Of a DNA stretch of 64,000 bases, positions 54,956 to 64,000 are shown in pieces. How positions within the stretch are numbered: position 1 is the stretch's first letter; every line of letters begins with the position of its first letter. The translations under genes were made by a program, and so were the position numbers. Below the pieces are notes generated by a model, which saw only the letters and a program-made list of their open reading frames with translations, made no database searches and was not told the origin of the DNA. The stretch is from Kappaphycus alvarezii (taxonomy: Eukaryota > Rhodophyta > Florideophyceae > Gigartinales > Solieriaceae): positions 124,001 through 188,000 of the forward strand of contig NADL03000108.1 of NCBI GenBank assembly GCA_002205965.3. Reading direction: 5' to 3'.

Positions 54956-55920
54956 TCAGCCCAGGTCGGCCTCGTTGCAAAAAATTCCCAACATTTCCGC
55001 TACAAGTACCGCAACACCTGGCTCACCTGTATTGCGGAGCGCCGCCATCCCCGTCGTCCCTACTAACTTTGCAAAATCCCAATCACTCGGGCTATTGTCT
55101 GGGCTACCCCAGACTCCTTTCTGCATACTGCTGAGGTCGGTGTTGCGGATAACCTTGTGCCCAAGCTGTCAAGCCGTCCTCAGGATTCGTAGGCCGTATT
55201 TCTGTTGTCGAGCTTCCCACCCTCTCCAAATCCGAGTTTCCAGGCCCCGTCAGTCCTTGATTCAACTCTGCCGGATGCCAGGCCGAGCCCGTTGACTTTG
55301 GGTGTAAACATTAACAGGCCCTCCTCACCAAAACCGCAGCGAGCAATTGAATGGCTAGTTCTGGTTCCATCCCATCCGGAAACCACCTACCGTCCCCGAT
55401 CGCTCCGCACCGCTTTTTGAATAAGCACCCAACGGCCTTGTCGCGTCAACATACCTCGGCATTGTTGCATCAGCACACATCGGTATTGTTGCCGAACAAC
55501 CCACCGCCCTCTCTGCAACAGGTACCGCAACCCTTGGCTCCAGTCTTACGGAGCGCCGCCTGAAGCAATACCACACCTTCAGGTTATGCTACAGAGGATG
55601 TCAGTCTTTCGGTGTTTCCGGTGTTATGGCCAGGGCGAAACTCTGTTGACGGTCGGTCTCATCCCGTTTAGGACGAAACACAAGCAGGGAGGGAGTCCGC
55701 GCCGGAACTCCTTTTGACTCAGCTGGATGGAGTGTATGGGAGAGGTCCCACGTCTACTCAAATGTGCATTCCTGATTGCACTCGCCGAAGGCGAAGCAAA
55801 TTGCTACTGTCACTCATGGTGGCCAGTTCTCCCCGTCTCCCCTTCTCTTCGCTTGTGCTGCTAGTCCCTCATCGTCACTCCAACCATCCAACAGCAAGCC
55901 GTCGCATCACTTATTAACGC
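54956..55920. other. No gene recognised
   Basis: CAAGTACCGCAACACCTGGC (near 55002) and CAGGTACCGCAACCCTTGGC (near 55519), each followed by a GGAGCGCCGCC block, form a distant direct repeat. No coherent reading frame joins them. Confidence 0.35.
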
Positions 55921-55924
55921 GAAC

Positions 55925-56645
55925 GTGACGTCCGGAAAGCCTGGGGGAATCCTCAACCTGCGTCGCGCGCTGCCCGCGCTATCCTCCCTGGTTTACAGGA
56001 GTGTGTTCCCGCTGCGGTACATTCGGAAGTTGCACCTGTCGTCCAGCACGTGTAAGACGAGACTACCTTTGTCAGGACCGTCAAGCGGCCTCCTATCAAG
56101 TGGACTTCTCAGGCAACACATTGCCATACCCTCGTGGCGAGAAAGATGGACGTGCACATGTTGCAAGCGAAGGTTTGGACCAACGCCTCACAGGACGATG
56201 TACATTGTAACGTCGTACTCAAGGACGCGCGGTCACCTGTGCTACGGAGAAAGCATTTGGGACTCTACAACCTCACTTAGAGAACGCATGAGCGAACTAC
56301 AACGAAGCATGTTTGCATGTGTGCAAGGGCCTGTCGCGGTGTTGTCGAGCCTGGCCCGGCATCAACGAACTCTCCACACCCAACTGCAGGTGTTGCCGCT
56401 GTCGTCGCACTGGGGATGCCGAGTTTGCTTTCTAATTCCGCTCGTGCCTCGACCAGCGGGCTGTGCCCGATCTGCATCCTTCGCAACGAAAATTCTGGGC
56501 TCCCGCACTCTCCTGAGTCGCACGAACTACACGATGCGCTCGCTTCTCTGACCCCTTCACTATCCTGCACTCCCAGTCTACCCCTTCGGCTCTCAACCTC
56601 GTCGCTCAACCACTTCACTCGAATGAAGGCGGAACTACGTACATC
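55925..56645 (+). pseudogene. C2H2 zinc-finger protein, broken (copy R)
   Basis: Plus-strand reading yields RWTCTCCKRRFGPTPHR near 56150, SLRERMSELQRSMFACVQG near 56280 and, in a third frame, GMPSLLSNSARASTSGLCPI, CILRNENSGL, ALASLTPSLSC. The end matches copy L on the minus strand at 12.39-12.7 kb closely, whereas the finger part is more decayed. Frameshifts divide it. It lies convergent to Gypsy2, just as copy L lies convergent to the deleted Gypsy2 copy at 11-12.4 kb. Confidence 0.55.
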
Positions 56646-56699
56646 AAGAGAGAAATGCCTTACAGTGGGTCCGTCTTACAGTGCACAACCTGCAGCACC

Positions 56700-57294
56700 G
56701 ATTTGAGGCCCGGTACAGTACCATTGAGGCCCGGGTACAGTAACCGTTGAGGCCCGGTAACTGTAGCCTACTGTAAGCATACTTCAGGACCCTGCATTTG
56801 CACCCCCTTACATACCTACCGTCGGTGATTCCGTACCATCCGTTTCAGCAAGGCTTGGACGACGAGCGGTCGATGCGACTTTATCGCGACGCGAGCCTGG
56901 CGACTTGAACTAATGCCGGTCGTACTGCCATGCTGCCTCGACCGGTCCTTAGGGGCGGATAACGGTGAGTGCAAGCGAGTATTTCCGGCAGACAGGGTGT
57001 CGTGGCGTGCAGTCTTTGTCTTGATTGGAACTGGCCGCGCAATTTCCTGCAAGAGGCCAGCTGGGCTAAGGGTGAAAACGGGCTTCCGCTAGTAGCTTCC
57101 TTGGGACGTCTCATAAGGATCATTTGCACCCATCCCGTGCGTGCAGGGATGAGACAGGCAGCTGAAACCACGTCCTACCCAGCGGGTCGCTGGGGGCCGG
57201 GTGTCCGACACCTAGGGATCCTTGCAATGATGCAAGGGTACCTGGCCCATCTTAGTTTGCGCAAGATGTGGTTAGCGATGAAATCGCGTCCCAC
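56700..57294 (-). repeat. Gypsy2 3' non-coding end and probable LTR
   Basis: This stretch matches 11850-12480 in reverse, including GTGTCGGACACC-type sequence near 57200, GGCAGCATGGCAGTAC near 56930 and repeated GGCCTCAA-GGTACTGTA units near 56705-56760. No second copy was found upstream of the gag, so LTR status is inferred from position only. Confidence 0.5.
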
Positions 57295-58793
57295 CTACAG
57301 GGTCTGTAGGGGCCTGGAGTCCGACTCCTGAAGAGTGTCCGAAGCCTGTAGCGTAGTCTCCCAGTGGGAGTCTGGGCCGTCCTCTGAGAGCGGTTTATCA
57401 ACCCCTTTGGCTACACGAATTTCATACAAATGCACTACAACTTCCGGTAATTCACTTTCCGGGGTCCATCTGGGCGACCTTCTTCCCGAAATTTGTACCT
57501 TGAAATGACGTTCTAATTCATCTGTCTTCTCATTCCTCCTTGTCTCTTCTCCAGATATTTCCTTCAGTGTTCGTAAGGAATCCGGGAACACACCATCGCC
57601 CGGGTTTCCAGTTTCTTCAACTTGATCTCCGATCCTTCGCAGCCTGTTTGCGTGTGATCTCGCTACCTTACCCCCTATTTCAGACTCAAAGATATATCCT
57701 ACTCTTCCTGGCCTTTCCTTGATCCTATACGGTCCAATCCAGGGCTTGATGACCTTATTTCCTTCGGATTTGCTCAATTCTACTGACCATAGCAAGACGC
57801 GATCTCCCTCCTTAATTTGATCGGACTGACCCGTTTGTCATATTCTCTCTTGGCTCTGGACCTTGAATTTCTACCTTGGACATATAAGCGGCGGTGAAGA
57901 AGTTTTAAGTGACTGGGAAGATTCTCCGGCTCGTCTTCAAAACATGCTGTTTCCACTTCGCCCCAGGACTGGAATGCTTCAACCCCGAACATAGCCTTGT
58001 ACGTCGTGATAACGGTCGCTGCGCACACGCCGGTATTGTACCGAAAACATGCTAGGGTGACGTGTTCATCCCAATCCTCCGTGTCGGTGGCCATAAAACT
58101 CGCCATGTCCTTGATAAGGGTACGGTTCCATCTCTCTGCTGTGCCATTCGCTTGAGATTGAAACCGATATTCCTGCATTCTACCGATGCCTAAGAAATCA
58201 ATCAGACTTCTCACCACTGATCCAGTCAAGTTTGGACCTCCATCTGACATCAAGGTCTCCATCGGGCCGAATATCGAAATCCATTCGTCGATGAGCATTT
58301 TCGAAATAGTCTCAGCCCTTTCATCCGGTATGGCCTGAGCCCTTACAAATCTTGTGAAGACATCAACTATTGCTAGAACTTTAATGTTACCGCTTGCCAT
58401 GCGTAGAGTGGTCGTCGGGATGTCAAAAGCGACCTGCTGAAACCTTCGTTTTGGATGAACTACCTCCAAAGGAGCCTTTCGGGCTGGATTACGCTCCTGT
58501 GCTACTGTACAATGCAGACAGTTCCTCAGGAATGGAGACACATCACGCCGCCTCCGCTTCCAGTAGTACTGAGGAAGCAACTTGCATATCGTCCGTCGGA
58601 GACCGTAGTGCCCATGCACATGTGTACCATGGACCCATTTAAGGATTTCAGGCACTAATGACTTTGGCGTCACAATGGGACGCTCATCTCTTCCGTAGTA
58701 TCGCAGAACCCCGTCTTCATCCACCAAGAACTTATCCTGCGATCGTGCGTAGGCCTGCAGATCCCCAAACTTTGTGATCTGTATCTCCTGCAA
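57295..58793 (-). pseudogene. Gypsy2 integrase and C-terminal tail
   Basis: The frame 58793-57780 (337 codons) is the best kept part of Gypsy2. The zinc part HVHGHYG, about 28 residues, then NCLHC is intact. The catalytic core has VAFDIPTTTL (D), MSDGGPNLTG (D) and NGTAERWNRTL (E). A frameshift near 57790 leads to the C-terminal tail WIGPYRIKERPGRVGYIFES and the unusual extension LERHFKVQISGRRSPRWTPE, which is also found in the deleted copy at 11.7 kb. Integrase would insert cDNA into the host genome. Confidence 0.85.
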
Positions 58794-58855
58794 TCGCTGT
58801 TGATCTGGCGGGTATCGTTTTTGGTCGTGCTCTGGTGTTCTGCCATGATGTTCTT

Positions 58856-59400
58856 CTACAAGTTTCGAAATGGCTTCGGGGGCTTCGGGACTGCGTCCCG
58901 GCTCAGGGTGTCTGGGACAACTAGTTCTGGTCCGTTACCGTGCTCTATATTGAAGTCAAAATACTGAATTGCAAGGCTCAACCTGGCCAACTTCTCCCGG
59001 GGCTCCCTAAGGTTAAGCAACCATTTCAGTGACAAATGGTCTGTAACTACAGTGAAAGATTCTCCATGCAGAAAATGTCGCCATTTTTGTAAGGCGTACA
59101 CGAATGCCAAGCACTCTTTCTCCGTGGGTGCATAGTATTTCTCCGATTTCCGCAGGGCTCTGCTGGCGAACGAAATGGGACGCCATCTATCCGTCTCATC
59201 GGCTTGAAGCAAAACCCCACCGAGTCCGTATGAGCCGGCGTCTGTCATCACTCTTTTGTTTGCTCCCCGTATAGGCGCAGCTAAGACCTCTCGCTTACTT
59301 AAGTCATTCTTCAACCTTTTTTAGGCCTTCTTTTGCGCTAAACCCCAATTATCCGACCAGTCTGGTATAATCAGTCGCCCCCCATGCCGCCTTTTCTTGA
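58856..59400 (-). pseudogene. Gypsy2 RNase H and RT thumb
   Basis: TDAGSYGLGGVLLQ (D), YAPTEKECLAFVYAL (E), TVVTDHLSLKWLL (D) and ELVVPDTLSRD (final D) give a complete RNase H. Just upstream another frame reads FLGLVNFFAAFVDHFADKAA, the thumb of Gypsy RT, near 59.45 kb. The RT palm itself is not found: the thumb follows protease directly. Confidence 0.8.
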
Positions 59401-59419
59401 AAAAAACTGTTCCTTTGCG

Positions 59420-60835
59420 AACTTCATAGAGTGGGGCAGCTTTGTCCGCAAAATGGTCGACGAATGCAGCGAAGAAGTTCACGAGCCCCAGAAACCTCAT
59501 TAGTTCATCCCCTGATGCCGGCTCGACCAGGTTCCTGATAGACCTTCCCCTTTGACTTCAACACCCCGACCATCCACAGCACGAGCTCTACCATCTGTTG
59601 GATGCAGCATACCCCCATTATCCTGAAACCACTTCCAGACCACCCAGATTGATGAAGCTGCTGTATTTATTGGTGCCTGAATATCGTCCCCAAATATCTT
59701 GACTGGGAATGCCACCTTTTCATCGTCAACCATCCCCTGCCACCAAATCTGCTCCCGACAAGCACAAACACCCTCATGCTTGTTTTTTACCTCCCATCTA
59801 GGCCCTACTTCTCGACTAGTGGCTTCGGACCCCCCAGGCCTTCCCGCTGTGGGGATTTACCACGATAGCGCCGCATCACGTCATTCTTCTTCTTCCAATA
59901 GTCCCTAACCATATGGCCCTTCTCGTGACAGTAATAGCAGGTTACTTGAGGGTAGTTATACCCTAATTCCTCGCGCGAGATTCCCATGTATTGCTTGACG
60001 GGCTCTTGGACTTGCCGGACACTTTCCCGACTCGCAGACTGACGTACTGCCTCAAACCTAGAAATTGTACTCCCCACGGTGTCTTAGTCCCCTGATACCC
60101 GAATTACTTGCCCCTGGAGACTCGCGGGCAGACCTGCTCTAAAGCGTTTCACCATAATTTCGTCTGAAATTGGAATCTGCAGAGTCATGGAAGCAGACCT
60201 TAAGCGTTCTCTAAAAGCGGACTCAGTTCCATATTTTTGATTCCATATAATATTGAAAAACTTGTCCTGCAATGCACTTAGCTACGCTTTGTTGCACAGT
60301 CTAGCCTCCAAGTGGTCCCAGAGCTCATCGGCGTTGGAATTCCAGTGTACACTCGCCACACTCTCGAAAATTGTAGCCGCATCTCTTTCTAATTCACAAG
60401 AAAGAAGGCATCTTTCGTCACTCTCCTGAATTGGGAAGTCCTTTAACAGGCGGTAAAATGTTCTTTTAGCATCGAAGAAAGAGCTGTCTTCGGCCTTACG
60501 ACATCGAGAGTTTTCGAGAGAGCTTTTGTATATTTTGCGGGCTACGTGTACAGGATAAGTGCCGCGGGAATCCTTCTTTGACTCAATCCTGTCTTCTTCT
60601 TCTTAGGTCTCCATCTCCGTATGGGCTTCTTCTGTGCTGATTTCCGCAGAATGACTCCTTGGAAGCCCTTTTTTCTGTTCGAACTTAGTGGTAAGCTGAA
60701 CCATCTCCTTTAGTACGGTCGAAATGACATTGACCGCCCCATGAAGTTCTTCCATTAACTCAACAGTGCACTGACTGTCTTGTGGCGTTGCTTCTCTTTT
60801 GATTTCATCCTCTGCGTGATGCATAACCGAGTTTA
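59420..60835 (-). pseudogene. Gypsy2 gag and protease, RT palm deleted
   Basis: Gag pieces: FNIIWNQKYGTESAFRERLR and DEIMVKRFRAGLPASLQG near 60.2 kb, a zinc knuckle CYYCHEKGHMVRDYW (last Cys is Tyr) near 59.93 kb, and REGLGGPKPLVEK. A protease frame (59733-59500) has QAPINTAASS where DTGAS is expected, so the catalytic Asp is Asn. It then passes within about 100 bp into the RT thumb, so the fingers and palm are deleted. The N-terminal frame at 60603-60824 is acidic and helical (VNVISTVLKEMVQLTTKFEQ). Confidence 0.75.
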
Positions 60836-61298
60836 GAGGAATCTAATCTCCTGAGGGAAGCTCAGAATCTTCCTGACTTTGGTCTGGCATTTCTGACTTT
60901 GGGTTCGCTTTTGTTTTTGGGCGAACCATGTTTCTTCCCTTAGGCGAAACTTGACCTTCTCAGTCAGCAGGTTGCGACCCTGGCTCTGACTTCGACTTTT
61001 TCACTATGACGTCTTCTCTTGAACCAGCAGAAGATCATCTCGTGCGCACAAACTTCTGCCCGGGAGTCCCTCCCTTATTATCAGCTTATAGCCCTTGTTT
61101 AACGTGCCTACGAAAAGTCTAGATCCCGTGAATCCTAAAAGTGCCCTTCGCGGACGCACCGAGAAGATGATTTCTTCAAATAAGGCTGGCCTTGCCTCCG
61201 ACGTTGGATACCGTGTCAGATTCTGAAGACTTCCGTACCTTGATTGCGCCCTCGCAATGACTAGCGCGGATAGACGTGCTGGTAAAATCTATTTTATG
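60836..61298. other. Gypsy2 5' flank, no LTR recognised
   Basis: A decayed continuation of the gag frame with polar residues can be read to about 61050. Beyond that, nothing is recognised before the MITE copy. Confidence 0.35.
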
Positions 61299-61592
61299 TT
61301 ACAGCTTACTGCGAAGACTGTAAAGCACGGATCAGGTTGCTTGTCACACGAACACTGATGCCTCTCTGGGCCTGGAGACCAGGCCATAGGCACTTTATAT
61401 AGACTAGCGAGGTACCGTAAAGTCACTAATGTACTACCGAACTATGCACTAAAATGCATCAAATGTAGTAAATGAATCGAATGCTGTAGTTGCATTTGAC
61501 ACGAATGCATTAATGCAGTAGTCCGATAATGCAACTGTCACTGTACTAGACTGACAATACACGTGCCCATGCCACGTACTAATTGAGCCGTA
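61299..61592. mobile_element. 295-bp MITE-like repeat, copy 2
   Basis: Nearly identical to 53668-53962, including GCGAAGACTGTAAAGCACGG, GGCCTGGAGACCAGGCCAT and TGACAATACACGTGCCCAT. A handful of substitutions separate the copies. The same orientation is used. Confidence 0.65.
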
Positions 61593-62280
61593 TCAGTACA
61601 GTACAGTACAGGTGCATGAGCTGAACACGTCACCAACAAGGGGAGCTATGCCAAGTAAACAAAGGAACTTCACTAGGCAAACAACGCGTCAAAGAGCTCA
61701 CAGATGGAGTACAATTTTGGTCGGTATCAGCAAGCGTCGAAGTTGCCCTTACACTTCAGCCTTTTTGCAGACTAGTACCATCGTCTCTATTGCAAGCGAT
61801 CTCTGCGAGGCAGAAGAAGAAGCATGAAAACAGCTTCTATGGAGAAACAGAATCAGCGTTGTGGTGTTTTCGATCAATTTGGATGAGTTTACCTGCCCCC
61901 CTAGTATTTGACACATTCACATCTTCCTTATACCCTTTCCGCTTCCCTCCTAGACTGCCCTTAACCAACCTTCATTCTGACACGCTCAGTGCCCGCGCCG
62001 CACTCACAAGCACCGGGAACTTGTGTCCTCGAGTGTTTTGAGGATCTTGCACTTACGTCTAAAGAACTCTAGTTGCATCGGCTAGGGATATGGCCTTCTC
62101 AAGTGGCGGTTTCTTCCGCGCCCGGAAGGCTCTCACCTCCAATCAAGTACCGCAACGCTCAGTGCACCCTGCCGCACTCAACCCTGGCGGTTCACAAGTC
62201 GGCGTTGGAAGATTCCTAAGCCAAACGGTCGAGCTAGCCGTACCTAAGGCTGTTCTTCTGGAGCACAGAGCGACAGCCTT
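61593..62280. other. No gene recognised
   Basis: Short plus frames (61612-61827, 61790-62041 and 62090-62323) without motifs. The A4 element starts near its right end. A run CAGTACAGTACAGTACAG near 61597 is a short microsatellite. Confidence 0.35.
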
Positions 62281-63221
62281 AGGTCTCATATTGCTGTGCA
62301 AACGAGCCCGCACCTGTGGATAGGTAGTCACTCAATAAGAAGCGTCTGCGGGACCCAACAGGGAGACAACCTTGGAAGCCTCCTGTTCGACCTGGTGCTG
62401 CACCCTATTATCCTCAAAATACGAGAATTCTTCAGTTCAGAGGAAAGGGAGAACAGAGATTTGGCAAAGTTTTTACTTCAACTGTGGTACCACGATGACG
62501 GGTACATTATCGGGCGCCACGACCAACTCGTCAAAGCCATCGAAGTACTTCGCTCCGTGGATGCTGAGAGCCGAGGACTGCCCTTGTGGCTGCCGAAGTG
62601 CACCTTCTGGTGGCCTACAGCCCCTCCAGGGTCAGCACAGAGTCTCTACCCAGACGGGACTAAGCAAGAGTACAGCGAAGATACTTCCGTCCTGAACGCC
62701 CCTGTCGGTACTAAGGAATACACCACACGGTCCTTTACGAACCATGTCTCATCCCTCAGACCATTCCTCGAGACCATTGCTGACCTTGAGAATAGGCAAG
62801 TGGCATTCCAGCTACTGCGTAACTGTTTTGGCGTTTGCAAAGTAGGCTATTTGTTGCGGGTAGTGCCCCCTTCTTGCACTGGAGAAGGAGCGGAAGCGTT
62901 CGACAGGATGATGGAGGACTGTGTTGGAAAATTGGCAGGGGGAGTACTGGATTCGGAAGTATTCCGAGAACTCCAGCTGCCGGTCAAACCAAAGGACAAG
63001 AAAAAACCATCTCTTGGGATCGGACTCACCTCGGCGAAGAACATCGCGGCTGCGGCGTTCTTGGCTTCTAGCCCATCATCTAGCAAGCTTTGCAAGACCT
63101 TGCTCCCACCTCTTATTAAGGAGCTAGGAACATACGAAGCAGCTGCAGATGCCCATCGGAGGTGGTCGACCTCTTGCCTGCCATCTAGGATTATCCTGTT
63201 CACTCTAATTTGCTCGCAAAA

Positions 63222-63292
63222 GGGGGAATTTTTCGGTTATTTTAATACATGGAAGATGTGGTCGGTTTTATCCTCGAGGCTAATACCTTACG
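63222..63292 (-). mobile_element. 71-bp LINE stub inside A4, in frame
   Basis: The plus strand reads GGGGGAATTTTTCGGTTATT, TTAATACATGGAAGATGTGG and TCGGTTTTATCCTC. CGCAAAA flanks it (63215-63221 and 63293-63299). Insert plus duplication is 78 bp, that is 26 codons, so the A4 frame stays open across it. Confidence 0.9.
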
Positions 63293-63932
63293 CGCAAAAA
63301 ACACCATCGCAAAATACGCTGACGGACGCAATCCATGAAGCAGTGCAAGAACGAATTCTTCTTGGGGATTCGAGGAGGCAGGCGTTTCGCTCGTCTATGG
63401 CCCTCCCCGGAGCCAGGGAATGGGTGTATTGTCCCACATGCCCCGTACTACAGACAATAATTGACCCTCGAGAATTCTCGGTGTGGCTTCAATACTACTG
63501 TCAAGTCCCACGTTTTCACCCTGGCACGCCATGCCCGAGAAGGAATTGCTCGGACACACTCGATGTACATGGAGATCATCTGATGCACGTCTTGCATGGA
63601 GCCCAACGGATCAACCGACACGAGTAGCCCTTCTCGCGAAAGACCTGCCAAGAGCTGCTCGTCATCCTTTTGTAGAGCCACGCCATGGTCTCCACCGCAC
63701 GAGACAAGACATCCAGGCAATTGGAAGCAGCGGAGGGGCCGACTTTTTTGATGCTACCTTCTTGAATCCCCTCGCTCCCTCCAACATGAGAGTGAGGTTT
63801 CATCCCGATGTCATCTCTGAATGCCGCGAGAAATGCAAAGCAGAGAAGATATCAATCCCATATCGCGACCTCCACCAGAGTTAGGCTCGTGCATGTGCCA
63901 ATCTCCCCTCTTGGAGGGAGATCCACTCTTGG

Positions 63933-63981
63933 TGGGATAGATCGGATATATCTTCCAAGAGTAAAACACCCAAATCTTCCC
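63933..63981 (+). mobile_element. 49-bp LINE stub inside A4
   Basis: TGGGATAGATCGGATATATC, TTCCAAGAGTAAAACACCC, AAATCTTCCC. CTCTTGG flanks it (63926-63932 and 63982-63988). It splits the conserved STLGGWHP region. It starts at the same inner base as the stub in A5 at 40353. Confidence 0.9.
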
Positions 63982-64000
63982 CTCTTGGGGGGTGGCACCC

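Larger units (their letters stand above)
62285..64000 (+). pseudogene. RLE retrotransposon A4, 5'-truncated, runs off the window
   Basis: The frame 62296-63627 (443 codons) begins after RT motif A and keeps motif B (GTQQGDNLGSLLFDLVLHP) and motif C (LWYHDDGYIIGRH). It then runs through the linker to CPRRNCSDTLDVHGDHLMHV, where the last zinc ligand is V instead of C. A stop follows in the RHE region; another frame continues with SGGADFFDATFLNPLAPSNM (endonuclease, D kept) and ends near 63885. Two LINE stubs lie inside (63222-63292 and 63933-63981). At the window end the sequence again reads GGWHP. Fingers and motif A are absent, so the copy is dead. Confidence 0.88.

Noticed and set aside
13570..63981. 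A dedicated SINE family with its own Pol III head
   Set aside because: The pieces have one constant end and differ at the other. No common A/B box head was found, and the longest pieces run into LINE coding sequence. Truncated LINE ends explain them with fewer assumptions.
1..64000. Bacterial or phage origin, operons and CRISPR arrays
   Set aside because: LTR retrotransposons with Gypsy and Copia order, Tc1 and RLE LINEs with their hallmarks fill the window. No evenly spaced repeat-spacer series and no gene clusters with ribosome binding sites are seen.

Overview
The window is a eukaryotic, repeat-dominated stretch. It carries LTR retrotransposons of the Copia and Gypsy types, several non-LTR retrotransposons with a C-terminal restriction-like endonuclease (RLE), a Tc1/mariner element, a MULE-type DNA transposon and miniature elements. 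No operon structure, rRNA, convincing tRNA or recognisable housekeeping gene was seen. The host cannot be named from this window. Gene order and element types would fit a repeat-rich fungus, protist or small invertebrate. Base composition changes sharply between elements: the Copia element is AT-rich, the RLE elements are clearly GC-richer.

Layout. 1-6.9 kb: old fragments (RLE-LINE 3' end, Copia remnant, two Gypsy1-related LTRs, a decayed LINE RT and paired repeats). 6.9-9.9 kb: no gene, one 80-bp LINE stub. 9.9-13.8 kb: a broken Myb/SANT-like gene, an internally deleted Gypsy2 copy and a C2H2 zinc-finger pseudogene. 14.5-23 kb: one RLE retrotransposon (A1) split in two by a complete Copia element (15731-21226, TSD GGTGG). 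23.4-27.3 kb: Tc1 3' half, family-B LINE 3' end and RLE copy A3. 28-31 kb: MULE transposon remnant. 31.5-41.3 kb: a graveyard of LINE stubs and nested solo Copia LTRs, one carrying a 469-bp MITE. 41.3-46.9 kb: complete Gypsy1 element (TSD GCCTT). 47.0-50 kb: RLE copy A2, the best preserved. 50.5-53 kb: LINE stubs and a 313-residue ORF of unknown origin. 53.7-61.6 kb: a degraded Gypsy2 element and zinc-finger region bracketed by two near-identical 295-bp repeats. 62.3-64 kb: RLE copy A4 running off the window.

Main interpretation. About twenty short repeats scattered through the window share one terminal motif, read as GGGGAAA-TTTGGGTG on one strand. They can be explained as severely 5'-truncated copies of the 3' ends of RLE retrotransposons. 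The longest copies still encode the element's last residues (SNAACLL then stop). The smallest insertions are only 49-125 bp and several are flanked by perfect 6-9 bp target duplications. Several of them sit inside the reading frames of other RLE elements, so insertion order can be read directly. Almost every protein-coding stretch is frameshifted or interrupted, so most features are pseudogenes. The exceptions worth attention are the 692-residue A2 reading frame and the 313-residue ORF at 51668-52609.
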